DNA from: Acetobacteraceae bacterium | GTDB lineage: Bacteria > Pseudomonadota > Alphaproteobacteria > Acetobacterales > Acetobacteraceae | Direction of reading: 5' to 3' | DNA: 64,000 bases | NCBI GenBank assembly: GCA_031291725.1 | Contig: JARLIM010000018.1 | Location: forward strand, 1 to 64,000 | Shown here: piece by piece, positions 38,088 through 46,950 of the stretch | How the letters are laid out: every line of letters begins with the position of its first letter | Position numbering within the stretch: position 1 is the first letter of the stretch | Notes under the pieces: generated by a model | What the model was told of the DNA's origin: nothing | Seen by the model: the letters and a program-made list of their open reading frames with translations, nothing else | Database searches by the model: none | Made by a program: the position numbers and the translations under genes

Positions 38088-39037
38088 GGGTGGCCACGCC
38101 CAGAATCGTCACGGGCGAGGGTCTGGCGGCGGGTGGTGCCGTCGATACCGCCAGCGATGGCCCATTCGGCGAAAAGTTCCGGCGCCCGCACGAAGGATTG
38201 CGCCTGCCAGGCCTCGGTGCAGAAATCGTCGTCGGCATAGTATTCCAGCGGCGCGCAGAGCGGGTTGTGGAAATACCAGAAATAGGCCGAGGAGATCGGG
38301 TGACGGCCCGGCCCGATTTCGGTCTTCCAGCCCTTCTTGCTCATCGCAATCCCGCCGCCGATCACCTCATGCACGTCCGAGACGGTGAACGCCACATGGT
38401 TCACCCCCGGCTTGCCCGCGCGGTTGACGACGAACAGATTGTGATGCTCGCCGCGCAGCTTGCAGCGCAGGAACATCCCAAAGCCGGGATATTGATCGCT
38501 GACCGTGAAGCCCATCAGCCTGGTGTAGAAATCGCACATCGCCTCGAAATCGGCGGCAAACAGCACGACATGGCCGATCTTGACCGGCTCGGCGCGCTCA
38601 TAGACCGGCGAGCGGGCGTCGATCCGGTTGGGCACGCCGGGGCCGTTGGGCAGCGTGGGGGCGACGGCGAGCTTGCGACGACGACTGACGCGCAGCCCGA
38701 CGGACAGACCATTGGGATCGTTCACCCAGGCCGTGCCGTCCGCATCCAGGCGCGGCACGATGCCCGCCGCCTGAAAGCGGACGATGGTGGCGTCCAGACT
38801 GGCTTGATCCTCCGCCCCCCAGACCACCTGCACCACGGTGTTGCCCGCCTCGATGGCCGCGGGCAGATCGGCATCGCCCCGCTTGCGGACGAACACCTCG
38901 CCGCCGTCACGGGTCTGATAGGCAAGGCGATCATCGGCGGCGGAGATCGGCGTGGTGCCCCAATCATCGAGAAAGCGCTGCGCTTCCCCGATATCGGCGA
39001 CACCGAAGGTAATGGCATCGATGCCTGTGAAGCTCAT
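38084..39037 (-). CDS. Extradiol ring-cleavage dioxygenase-like VOC protein, two domains
   Basis: This 317-residue, two-domain vicinal oxygen chelate protein has the organisation of type I extradiol dioxygenases such as BphC. The C-terminal domain keeps a plausible Fe(II) facial triad: His in KIGHVVLFA, His in GVNHVAFTV and Glu in PLEYYAD. It is therefore likely to be an active meta-cleavage or related enzyme acting after the Rieske oxygenase. The start at 39037 (MSFTGIDAITFGVAD) matches the fold. The open frame reaches 39232 but lies in the oxygenase gene. Confidence 0.83.
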   Translation of the reverse strand: MSFTGIDAITFGVADIGEAQRFLDDWGTTPISAADDRLAYQTRDGGEVFVRKRGDADLPAAIEAGNTVVQVVWGAEDQASLDATIVRFQAAGIVPRLDADGTAWVNDPNGLSVGLRVSRRRKLAVAPTLPNGPGVPNRIDARSPVYERAEPVKIGHVVLFAADFEAMCDFYTRLMGFTVSDQYPGFGMFLRCKLRGEHHNLFVVNRAGKPGVNHVAFTVSDVHEVIGGGIAMSKKGWKTEIGPGRHPISSAYFWYFHNPLCAPLEYYADDDFCTEAWQAQSFVRAPELFAEWAIAGGIDGTTRRQTLARDDSGRGHP

Positions 39038-39048
39038 CTGCGTGTTCC

Positions 39049-40125
39049 CTATGCCCGACCCGGCCAAGTCTTGCCCGCCTTGAGGAGGTCCGTCAGTTGG
39101 CCGCGTGCCTGCTGTGCCAAATAGCGGCGCAGACGGATCAGCCCGGCATCGTGCTGATAGAGCATCTCGCCCTTCTCCAGCCCCAAGCCGCAGCCATCCA
39201 TCAACTCGCGATCCTGCTCCAGCACCGCCCAATGGCGCGGCTCCAGCACGGTCTTGTAGAGGAAGCGCCAGGTGTCGCGCTGCCAGCCGGAGAGCTTGCG
39301 GAAGCGGAAGAAGAAATTGGCCGAGTTGGTGTCATCGATGGGGGTTGAAATCGCGACAATGCCGAAATTGCCGCCCGGCCCGCCGGTTTTCGGATAGGGA
39401 ATTTCCAGGCGGACGAACATCACGCTTTGATCGATCAGATCGCTCCAATCGAAATTCACATCGCGCTGGCCGACCTTCTCGAACAGGAAGCCGTTCTCAT
39501 GGTCCTTGGTGGCAAACACCGCCTTGATGTCGCCATTGGCCATCGAATGCGACTTCGCATGCAGGAAGGTGCCGTGCATCGGGTCCATCAGATTGTCATA
39601 GACGTAGCGCCAGGAGGCATTCCAATCGGCGTAGCAGAGGAAGGAGCTGAATTCGTCGCTGTCCAATTGCTCGGGGGCGATGAATGGGGCGGGTTCCAGA
39701 TGCAGCTCGTCGCCGAACCAGACGAAGATCGCACCGGCCACTTCCACGGCTGGGAAGGTTTTCACCGCCTTCTTGCCTTCCAGCGCACAGCCCGGCTGGC
39801 CGGGCACCGAGAGCACGGTGCCATCCTTGCCGATGTCGATGCCGTGATAGATGCAGCGCAGCCGGTCGCCTTCGTTCACACCGCGCGACAGGGCAACGGA
39901 GCGGTGCGGGCAGCGGTCGGTCTGGACGTGTGCGACACCTGCCGCATCGCGCCACACCACGAGTTTTTCGCCGAGACGGACGATGCCCACCGGCTTGCCC
40001 GCCGCCTCGACAAAGCGCGACGGCAGAATGGGCCACCAGCGATTGCGCAGGCCGGTGGCGAGATAGCCCTGAATGTCCTGATCGGTGGGCGCGGGGGCGG
40101 CGGGCGAGAGAGTTGCGGCGCTCAT
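39049..40125 (-). CDS. Rieske non-heme iron aromatic oxygenase, oxygenase component
   Basis: This 358-residue oxygenase has an N-terminal Rieske [2Fe-2S] site CPHR...CIYHG (C-x-H-x17-C-x2-H) and a catalytic Fe site NLMDPMHGTFLH (D-x2-H-x4-H). Size and pattern match the single-component-type oxygenases such as vanillate O-demethylase or phenoxybenzoate dioxygenase, which use a VanB-type reductase. That reductase is encoded two genes upstream. The start at 40125 has GGGAGC upstream. The reaction could be ring hydroxylation or O-demethylation. The substrate is not recognisable from the sequence. Confidence 0.9.
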   Translation of the reverse strand: MSAATLSPAAPAPTDQDIQGYLATGLRNRWWPILPSRFVEAAGKPVGIVRLGEKLVVWRDAAGVAHVQTDRCPHRSVALSRGVNEGDRLRCIYHGIDIGKDGTVLSVPGQPGCALEGKKAVKTFPAVEVAGAIFVWFGDELHLEPAPFIAPEQLDSDEFSSFLCYADWNASWRYVYDNLMDPMHGTFLHAKSHSMANGDIKAVFATKDHENGFLFEKVGQRDVNFDWSDLIDQSVMFVRLEIPYPKTGGPGGNFGIVAISTPIDDTNSANFFFRFRKLSGWQRDTWRFLYKTVLEPRHWAVLEQDRELMDGCGLGLEKGEMLYQHDAGLIRLRRYLAQQARGQLTDLLKAGKTWPGRA

Positions 40126-40129
40126 CGGA

Positions 40130-40357
40130 TTACGCTCCCAGTTCATGCATCAGGGCGGTGAAGTTCTCAGCCGTCCACACGCCGCCCAATTGCGGGCGCA
40201 CGCGGGAATTGTTGAGGGCGGCGATGAGCGCATCGAGTTCGTAATGCCCCTTGCCGAAGGCGGCTTCGAGCACATCGGCCAGCGACATTTCCCAGTCGCT
40301 CGGCGGGCGGGTGCGTGACTGCACCGGGTTCAGGTAGGGGAAACGATATGTCGTCAC
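40130..40357 (-). CDS. Small protein with recombinase-like helix-turn-helix, inside the Rieske operon
   Basis: A 75-residue protein is encoded between the reductase and the oxygenase, 4 bases before the oxygenase start. Its second half, ELDALIAALNNSRVRP then GGVWTAENFTAL, resembles the winged segment of serine recombinases (LN..G...P.GG.W....). A recombination role is very unlikely in this setting. A small accessory or regulatory protein of the oxygenase is more plausible. Similar small proteins next to Rieske oxygenases exist in databases as recombinase-like HTH proteins (recalled). Confidence 0.7.
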   Translation of the reverse strand: MTTYRFPYLNPVQSRTRPPSDWEMSLADVLEAAFGKGHYELDALIAALNNSRVRPQLGGVWTAENFTALMHELGA

Positions 40358-40383
40358 GACGATTTCTCCTGTTCGTTGGGGGG

Positions 40384-41328
40384 TCAGAGATCGAGAACGA
40401 GGCGGGGGGATTTGGCGCGCGAGACACAGACCATCATCGTCTCATTGGCCAGTTGCTCGGCGGTGGACAGGATGCTGTCGCGGTGATCCACCTGCCCCTC
40501 CAGCACCCGGCATTCGCAACTGCCGCAAATGCCCTGCTCGCAGGACAGCGGCACCTGAATGCCGGCATCGTGCAGCACCTGCACCACCGACTTGTCGGGC
40601 GGCACGGTCAGGGTGAGGCGCGAGCGGGCGCAAACCAGTTCGAAGCCGCCGGAGATTTCATCCTCCGGGCGGCTTCGGGCGGCGAACCATTCGAAATGCA
40701 CGCTGCCGTCCGGCCAATGCCGCGAATGGGTTTCCACTTCGAGCATCAGTTTCTCGGGACCGCAGCAATAAATCTGCGTGTCGGGCTCCACTGTGGCGAG
40801 GCGGGCTTCCACGTCCAGGCGGGTGCCGAGGGCGGAGGCGTGCAGCACCACATCGCCACCGAGCGAGCGCGCTTCGGCAAGAAACGGCGCATCCTCATGG
40901 CGGCGGACGCAAAACAGCAGCGTCCATTTCGCCCCGCGCGCGTTGGCCTCGCGCAGCATTGGCAGCATCGGGGTGATGCCGATGCCGCCTGCGATGAACA
41001 GATAATGCGGGGCGGGCAGCAGTGGGAAATTGTTGCGCGGCGTGCTCACGTCGAGCAGCGCGCCGGGGCGCAATTGGCGATGGACCATCGACGTCACAGC
41101 ACCCCCCTCCACCAGACGGATGCCGAGGCGATAGGTCTTGCGATCCGCCGGGTCGCCACACAGCGAATATTGTCGGCTCTGCCCGCCGGGCAGGTGCAGA
41201 TCGACATGCGCACCGGCGCTGAATGCCGGCAGATCGCCGCCATCGGGCGCGCAGAGATCGAGCGACAGCACGCCCTCGGCCTCCCAGGTCATCCGGCGCA
41301 GGCGTAAGGTGAGCAGGTTGTCGGTCAT
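40384..41328 (-). CDS. VanB-type ferredoxin-NAD(P)H reductase of the Rieske oxygenase
   Basis: This 314-residue reductase passes electrons from NAD(P)H through FMN and a plant-type [2Fe-2S] cluster to the oxygenase. Order of domains: flavin-binding (QYSLCGDPADRKTYRL), nucleotide-binding (FIAGGIGITPML) and C-terminal ferredoxin with C-x4-C-x2-C in SCEQGICGSCECRV plus a distal Cys in MMVCVSRAK. This is the phthalate dioxygenase reductase/VanB architecture. The start at 41328 overlaps the aldehyde dehydrogenase stop by 4 bases. Confidence 0.92.
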   Translation of the reverse strand: MTDNLLTLRLRRMTWEAEGVLSLDLCAPDGGDLPAFSAGAHVDLHLPGGQSRQYSLCGDPADRKTYRLGIRLVEGGAVTSMVHRQLRPGALLDVSTPRNNFPLLPAPHYLFIAGGIGITPMLPMLREANARGAKWTLLFCVRRHEDAPFLAEARSLGGDVVLHASALGTRLDVEARLATVEPDTQIYCCGPEKLMLEVETHSRHWPDGSVHFEWFAARSRPEDEISGGFELVCARSRLTLTVPPDKSVVQVLHDAGIQVPLSCEQGICGSCECRVLEGQVDHRDSILSTAEQLANETMMVCVSRAKSPRLVLDL

Positions 41329-42833
41329 GCGCCGTCTTCCTTCAGGCAATCCGCCGCCCAGGGATGCGGGCGCTGGCTCATGTCGAGATAGATCGATTTC
41401 TGGCTCATCCAGGCACGGATGCCCTCGCGGCCCTTCTCGCGCCCCAGCCCGCTCTCCTTCACGCCGCCGAACGGGGTGGCGATGGAGAATTGCTTGTAGG
41501 TGTTGATCCACACCGTGCCCGCCTCAATCGCGCGCCCCACCCGCCAGGCGCGGGTGAAATCGGCGGTGTAGATGCCGCAGGCGAGGCCGTATTCATTGTC
41601 GTTGGCCTGCGCGATCACATCGGCCTCGTCGTCAAACGGCAGCACGACGAGCACCGGGCCAAACACTTCGTCGCGGCAAATCCGCGCCGTGTTGCTCACG
41701 CCCGCGAGGATGGTGGGCAGATAATACGTCCCGGCATCGTATTCCTCACCTGTCGGGCGCCCGCCGCCGGTGAGAAGCTCGGCCCCCTCGGCCAGGGCGC
41801 GGCGGACATGATCCTCCACCTCGGCGCGATGATCGGCGTGAATCAACGGGGCGACCTGGGTGCCCGCCTTGAAGGAGTGGCCAACACGCAGGCGTTTGGT
41901 GGCGGCGATCAGTTTGGCGGTGAATGCGTCATAGACGCGGCGCTGCACGAACAGGCGCGAGCCTGCGATGCAGGATTGCCCGGTGGAGGAAAACACCCCG
42001 AACATCACCCCCGCCACCGCCAGATCCAGATCGGCATCGGCAAAGACGATGGTGGGCGATTTGCCGCCGAGTTCGAGAGAGACGGCCATGAATTTCTCCG
42101 CCGCCTTGCGCGCAATGCCGCGCCCCACCTCGGTGCCGCCGGTGAAGGAGACCTTGCGGATCGCCGCATGCGTGACCAACCGTTCGCCGACAATCGACCC
42201 CGCACCGGGCAATGTGGAGAACAACCCTTTCGGCAGCCCCGCCGCCTCGATGATCCGGGCCAGTTCCAGGCAGACCAGCGGGCTCCAGGAAGCGGGCTTG
42301 AGCAGGATGGCGTTTCCCGCCGCCAAGGCCGGAGCCACCTTCTGTGCGTCTGACGCGATGGGGGAATTCCACGGGGTAATGCCTGCCGTCACCCCCAGCG
42401 GTTCATGCACCGAGAAGGTGAGGTAATCGCCACGCGGCGGGGTCAGCGTGTCTTCCATCGTCTCCAGGGCGGCGGCCATATAGCGGAACGTGCCCGCCGC
42501 ACTCATCGCCAAGGCGCGGGTTTCGGCGATGGTCTTGCCGGTGTCGCGCGATTGCACGAAGGCGATGCGCTCCACCGCCTCGGAAATGCCGTTTGAAATC
42601 CGATACAGATAACCCGCCCGCTCATGCGGTCGCAGACCGCGCCATGCCGGATCGTTGACGGCAGACTGCGCGCGATCGATGGCGAGATCGACATCCTCCA
42701 CTGACGCGCCATGCAGCGTGCGGTTCAGCGTGCCATCGGCGGGGAAATGCGAGCGGATCGGCGCACCACGGCCCTGTCGCCATTCGCCTGCGATATACAA
42801 TTGATCGGCTGGTAGATCGTATGCGCTCACCAT
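41325..42833 (-). CDS. Aldehyde dehydrogenase
   Basis: This 502-residue NAD(P)-dependent aldehyde dehydrogenase has catalytic Glu in SLELGGKSP and catalytic Cys in STGQSCIAGSR, with TPWNSP (oxyanion Asn region) and the end motif FGGVKESGLGRE. It probably oxidises an aldehyde released by the neighbouring ThDP enzyme or after ring cleavage. It lies between the aspartate dehydrogenase-like gene (7-base gap) and the reductase gene (4-base overlap). Confidence 0.93.
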   Translation of the reverse strand: MVSAYDLPADQLYIAGEWRQGRGAPIRSHFPADGTLNRTLHGASVEDVDLAIDRAQSAVNDPAWRGLRPHERAGYLYRISNGISEAVERIAFVQSRDTGKTIAETRALAMSAAGTFRYMAAALETMEDTLTPPRGDYLTFSVHEPLGVTAGITPWNSPIASDAQKVAPALAAGNAILLKPASWSPLVCLELARIIEAAGLPKGLFSTLPGAGSIVGERLVTHAAIRKVSFTGGTEVGRGIARKAAEKFMAVSLELGGKSPTIVFADADLDLAVAGVMFGVFSSTGQSCIAGSRLFVQRRVYDAFTAKLIAATKRLRVGHSFKAGTQVAPLIHADHRAEVEDHVRRALAEGAELLTGGGRPTGEEYDAGTYYLPTILAGVSNTARICRDEVFGPVLVVLPFDDEADVIAQANDNEYGLACGIYTADFTRAWRVGRAIEAGTVWINTYKQFSIATPFGGVKESGLGREKGREGIRAWMSQKSIYLDMSQRPHPWAADCLKEDGA

Positions 42834-42840
42834 CTGCTCC

Positions 42841-43635
42841 TCAGATCAGCACGCGGGCGGCGCGGCTGAGCACCGCATGCGCCACGCTGTAGCCCGCCAT
42901 CAGCGAGGTTTTCGGATTGGCCGCCGAGGCGATGCCTTCCAATTGAATGGAGAAATCGCTGCAACCGGAGCGCACGGCGATCTCGTGCCGGTTGCGGGTG
43001 ATGCCGGGATCGGCCACCAACCGAACCCGCGTGGCATCGAACCCAGCGCCGGCCAGCGCAATCGCCGCCGCCACATTGGCGTTTTGCGGATAAGTGCGTG
43101 CAGCCTCTCGCGCCGAGCCTTCGAAGAAGCACACCGGCGCGGTGAGTCCGGCCAGATCGACAGCCTGCTCGGCCTGGGTGCCACGCCATGCGGCGGGTGG
43201 TTTGCTGCCGGTGTAGACCACGTCCTGCAACCCGCTCAATTTCGCCGCCGCCAGCGCATCCAGCCCGCCCACCGCGCCCGCAGGCAGGATCAGCCGAGAG
43301 CCGCCACGCTGGGCGGCGTTGTGCAATTCCGTCAGCAGGGCGTCATCGGCGAGGGCCCCCACCGAGATCACGATCAGATCGCAGCCGCTCGCCAACACCG
43401 CAGCGCCATGCGCCCGCACCGCCGCATGGCCCGCGCATTCGGCGACCAGATCGGGTTTGGTGGCGAGGAATTCGGCAAGCTCGGTGTGGGCGGTCACTTT
43501 GGTGGCGAACCAAGCCTCAATCGCCTGGCCCGGCGTGCGGCTGAGCACCGCCAGATGATCGAGCGGTAGGCCGGACAGCGCGGCGAGCACCGTCTGTGTC
43601 ATCCCGCCTGCACCGATGATGCCCAGTCTGCGCAT
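42841..43635 (-). CDS. L-aspartate dehydrogenase-like protein (NadX / DUF108 family)
   Basis: This 264-residue protein has an N-terminal nucleotide-binding motif (LGIIGAGGMTQTVL) and the aspartate dehydrogenase domain with GSKPPAAWRGT and the catalytic His in GITRNRHEI. In NAD biosynthesis such enzymes make iminoaspartate from aspartate. Here the gene sits in a catabolic operon between the ThDP enzyme and an aldehyde dehydrogenase, with no nadA or nadC, so a different imine or keto substrate is likely. Its start overlaps the ThDP enzyme stop by one base. Confidence 0.82.
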   Translation of the reverse strand: MRRLGIIGAGGMTQTVLAALSGLPLDHLAVLSRTPGQAIEAWFATKVTAHTELAEFLATKPDLVAECAGHAAVRAHGAAVLASGCDLIVISVGALADDALLTELHNAAQRGGSRLILPAGAVGGLDALAAAKLSGLQDVVYTGSKPPAAWRGTQAEQAVDLAGLTAPVCFFEGSAREAARTYPQNANVAAAIALAGAGFDATRVRLVADPGITRNRHEIAVRSGCSDFSIQLEGIASAANPKTSLMAGYSVAHAVLSRAARVLI

Positions 43636-45317
43636 CAATTCTTGCCCCCCGCAGCCCCGGCTGGCGGGCCAGCGAAGCTTTCGGCGAAGGGGCCGATGGC
43701 GATCATGTCGATTTCGATCATCTGCGGCCCCGACGCCGCCAACGCCGCCGCCAGCGCCGCCGGGAAATCCGCCACATCGCTCACCCGGCGATGCGGCAGG
43801 CCGACGGCTTGGCAGATCAGGCTGAAATCGGGCGTCAGGATATCGGCATAGACGTGCCTGCCGCCATATTGCGCATCCTGAATGTTGCGGATCACGCCAT
43901 AGCCACGGTCATTCATCAGCACGAACACCGCCTCGGCCTGCATCTCCACGGCGGTGGCGAGTTCGCCGATCATCAGCTGCGCCCCGCCATCGCCCAGCAG
44001 CGTGATCGGTTTGCCAACCCCGGCAAGCGCCGCGCCGATGCCCATCGCAATGCCCTGTCCGATGCCGCCGCCAAGGGCATGCACGCCCAGATGCGGGGCG
44101 GCGAGGCGGATATAGCGGTTGCCGAATGTGCTGTTGGAGATCGTCACATCGCGCACCCAAGGATGCCGCCCGGCATGGACGCGCTCGCTCAACGTGTCGG
44201 CAACGCTGGCATAGGGGCCGAGCAGGCGGCGCAGCGCCGCTTCGGAACGCTGCCGGGCGGGTTCGATCTCAGCGAGGAAATCGGCATCGGTGGCAAGCGT
44301 GGCGGGCAGCCGGGCGAGCAGCCCTTCCAGCACCAGCCTCGCATCGCCCTGGATGAAGAAATCCACCGGATAATTGCGTCCGGCCTGACTGCCCTCGGCA
44401 TCCACCTGGGCGAGCAGCTTCGGCAGCTTCATCTTGTTGTTGCGCGTCTCGTTGCCGCGCAGCCGGGAGCCGACAACGAGCATGAAATCGGCGCGGTCAT
44501 AGATCGCCTGCGCCTCGGGCGTCATGTTGAAGGCACCCAGCGAACGCGGATGGCCCTCCGGCACCACGGCGCGGCCATTGGTGCTGGTGACGGCGGCGAA
44601 ACCGCGCGCCACCAATTCCGTTGCCGCCGCCGATGCCATGCGCGCGCCACCGCCGAGCCAGATCAACGGTCGCTTGGACTGCAATACCAGCGCCGCCAAT
44701 TGATCGAGTTGCGCCGGGTCAACCGGGGCAGGCAGCACATTGAGAGTGGCCGGAAAGGCCGGTGCCTTCACCTTCACACGCTGCACATCGACCGGAATTT
44801 CCAACGACACCGGCCCGGTCGGCGCAGCCAGGGCCGCACGGGCGGCGGCGAGCAGGTTGTCCACGGCGGCACTGGGCTCCCACACGCGGATATAGGTTTT
44901 GCTGATGGCTTTCAGCATATCCGGCTGACGCGGCACGTCATGAATGGCCGCCCGGTCGCGATCCATGAAGTCGCGATCGACCTGCGTGGTGATGTGCAGC
45001 ACCGGCGAGCCCGCCGTCAGCGCCTCCACCTGCGAGCCGGCCGCATTGCCCGCCGCCGTGCCGGTGGAGGTGAAGCACACGCCCAGCCCGCCGGTGACGC
45101 GGGCATAGGCGTCGGCCATGTTCATCGCCCCCGCCTCACCGCGCGCCGGCACGAAACGGATGCGGCCCTGGCGCGCGATGGCGTCCAGGATCGGCATGTT
45201 GTGGATCGAGATCACCCCGAATGCGGTGGTGACGCCGATATCGGCCAGCGTGCGGGCGAGCAGATCGCCCACGGCTTCCTCGGCAGCGATGGCGGTGACG
45301 GGGGGGAGGGTGTCCAT
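43635..45317 (-). CDS. Thiamine-diphosphate-dependent enzyme, acetolactate-synthase-like
   Basis: This 560-residue member of the acetolactate synthase/benzoylformate decarboxylase family has catalytic Glu in PARGEAGAMN and the ThDP-Mg motif GDGGAQLMIGELATA ending in MNDRGYG. It is likely a 2-oxoacid decarboxylase or carboligase. The adjacent aldehyde dehydrogenase suggests decarboxylation to an aldehyde. The start is set at 45317 (MDTLPPVTAIAAEEAVGD). The same frame stays open to 46022 through the SDR gene, but that part is not family-like. Confidence 0.87.
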   Translation of the reverse strand: MDTLPPVTAIAAEEAVGDLLARTLADIGVTTAFGVISIHNMPILDAIARQGRIRFVPARGEAGAMNMADAYARVTGGLGVCFTSTGTAAGNAAGSQVEALTAGSPVLHITTQVDRDFMDRDRAAIHDVPRQPDMLKAISKTYIRVWEPSAAVDNLLAAARAALAAPTGPVSLEIPVDVQRVKVKAPAFPATLNVLPAPVDPAQLDQLAALVLQSKRPLIWLGGGARMASAAATELVARGFAAVTSTNGRAVVPEGHPRSLGAFNMTPEAQAIYDRADFMLVVGSRLRGNETRNNKMKLPKLLAQVDAEGSQAGRNYPVDFFIQGDARLVLEGLLARLPATLATDADFLAEIEPARQRSEAALRRLLGPYASVADTLSERVHAGRHPWVRDVTISNSTFGNRYIRLAAPHLGVHALGGGIGQGIAMGIGAALAGVGKPITLLGDGGAQLMIGELATAVEMQAEAVFVLMNDRGYGVIRNIQDAQYGGRHVYADILTPDFSLICQAVGLPHRRVSDVADFPAALAAALAASGPQMIEIDMIAIGPFAESFAGPPAGAAGGKN

Positions 45318-45334
45318 GGATGCTGTCTCTGTCG

Positions 45335-46129
45335 TCAAATGAACCGGGACACGCCGCCGGAAACCTCCAGCGCGGCACCGGTGATGTAGCTGGCGGCGGG
45401 TGAGCCCAGGAAAACCACGGCGCGCGCCGCTTCGTCCGGCTCGCCCAGCCGACCGAGCGGAATGCCCTTGGTCTTGGCCAGAGCGGCGATCCAATCGGCG
45501 CGGCTCTGCGCCTGGTCCGGTCGCGCCTCGAACCGGCGCTGCCACTGCCCGGAATCCACCAGCCCCAGCAGGATCGCATTCACCCGAATATGCGGGGCGA
45601 ATTCGGTGGCGAGCGATTTCAACAGGCTCTGCACCCCTGCCCGTGCCGCCGAGGTGCAGACCATATGCGCCTCCGGTTGGGCTGCGAGCAGCGAGTTCAC
45701 GCCGACAATGGCGGGGGCGGTCGAGGCGTCCAGCAGCGGGCGGAAGGCGCGGATCGGCAGGATCTGGCTGAAGAACTTCAGATCGAGCTCCTGCCGCCAA
45801 TCGTCGTCGGTGGTGCTGGCGAAGGTGGAGACACGGCCTTGCCCTGCATTGTTGACCAGCAGATCCAACCGCCCGCCCGACCAGTCCGACACCGAGGCCG
45901 CGAACGCCGCCACCGCATCGCGGTTCAGCACGTCGCATGGCACCGCCAGCAGATTTTCCGGCGCCGCATCGGCCAGCAGCGCCTGCGTCGCCGCCTCCAA
46001 CCGTGCCAGATCGCGCCCGCAAATGGCCACCTTGGCACCTTCGGCGAGCAGGATGCGGGCGGTGGCGAGGCCGATGCCCGATGTGCCGCCGGTGACCACC
46101 GCAGAGCGGCCGGAATATCCCAGATTCAT
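45335..46129 (-). CDS. SDR-fold protein with replaced catalytic Tyr and Lys
   Basis: This 264-residue short-chain dehydrogenase-fold protein has an intact cofactor loop (VVTGGTSGIGLATA) and NNAG motif (LLVNNAGQG). Where classical enzymes have Y-x3-K it reads T-S-A-A-R (VCTSAARAG), followed in register by LLKSLATEF. The catalytic Ser region is GVNSLLAAQ. Loss of Tyr and Lys makes normal alcohol dehydrogenation doubtful. It could bind cofactor and catalyse another step, or regulate. It overlaps IclR by 4 bases. Confidence 0.83.
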   Translation of the reverse strand: MNLGYSGRSAVVTGGTSGIGLATARILLAEGAKVAICGRDLARLEAATQALLADAAPENLLAVPCDVLNRDAVAAFAASVSDWSGGRLDLLVNNAGQGRVSTFASTTDDDWRQELDLKFFSQILPIRAFRPLLDASTAPAIVGVNSLLAAQPEAHMVCTSAARAGVQSLLKSLATEFAPHIRVNAILLGLVDSGQWQRRFEARPDQAQSRADWIAALAKTKGIPLGRLGEPDEAARAVVFLGSPAASYITGAALEVSGGVSRFI

Positions 46130-46950
46130 GCCACCACCTTCAAATTCGGATGTGGATTGCGTCGGCTCCAGCCGAGCTGTCGTGAAATTTCCTCGGCCGC
46201 CGCCACCACCGCCCGACCGATCTCGGCACGGCGCTCCTCGCCCGCGAAGGCCGCCACCTGACCGCTGATATTGATCGCCGCCACCGGCTGCCCGGCGGCA
46301 TCCAGAATGGGTGCTGCGACGGAGCTGATGCCGGCTTCGAAGAACTCATCGCTCCAGGCAAGCCCGGCCTCACGGTCCTGATCCAGGCGCAGACGCAGTT
46401 GCGGCAGATTGACCGCCGTGTGCGCGGTGACGGCCTCCAGCGGCTGATCGGCGAAGATCCGCGCCACGTCCTGCTGCGGCATATGCGCCAGAATGATGCG
46501 GCCCATCGTGGTCGCATGCGCGGGCAGACGGCTGCCGACGCGGATATTGCTCACGAAACTCAGATTGGGCGTGCGGCGAACGAGATAGACGATCTCCCGC
46601 CCGTCCAACTGCCCCAGATGGGTGGACAGGCCCAAAGTCTCGGCCAGATGGGTCAGCACCGGAATGGCCGCCTGCACCATGTCGTCGGAATAAAAGGCGT
46701 GGGCCGCCAGAGCGATCAGGCCGCGCCCGATGCGCCAGCCCGGAATGTCGCTGCCTCGCGGCTCGATCAGCCGCTCCGCCTCCAGCGTGTGCAGCAGACG
46801 CAGCAAGGTGGTGCGGTTGATGTCCAAGGCACGGGCGGTGCGCGCCATGTTCGTCACCGGATCGCCATCGGCAATCTGCCGCAACAGCCGGGCGGCGCGT
46901 TGCACCGGCGGGGAGAGATAGTCGCTGTCGGAGGTCGGGGTGTCAGACAT
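46126..46950 (-). CDS. IclR family transcriptional regulator, embedded in the catabolic array
   Basis: This 274-residue regulator has an N-terminal winged helix (NMARTARALDINRTTLLRLLHTLE) and the C-terminal effector domain (SVAAPILDAAGQPVAAINISG). It overlaps both neighbours (alpha/beta hydrolase by 8 bases, SDR by 4), so it is co-transcribed with the pathway it probably controls. The likely operator region is the MFS/2-oxoacid oxidoreductase gap near 49921-49977. Confidence 0.9.
   Translation of the reverse strand: MSDTPTSDSDYLSPPVQRAARLLRQIADGDPVTNMARTARALDINRTTLLRLLHTLEAERLIEPRGSDIPGWRIGRGLIALAAHAFYSDDMVQAAIPVLTHLAETLGLSTHLGQLDGREIVYLVRRTPNLSFVSNIRVGSRLPAHATTMGRIILAHMPQQDVARIFADQPLEAVTAHTAVNLPQLRLRLDQDREAGLAWSDEFFEAGISSVAAPILDAAGQPVAAINISGQVAAFAGEERRAEIGRAVVAAAEEISRQLGWSRRNPHPNLKVVA

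Noticed and set aside
43635..46022. A single 795-residue minus-strand reading frame
   Set aside because: Only the part downstream of 45317 resembles a ThDP enzyme. The upstream part is an out-of-frame reading of the SDR gene kept open by high GC.
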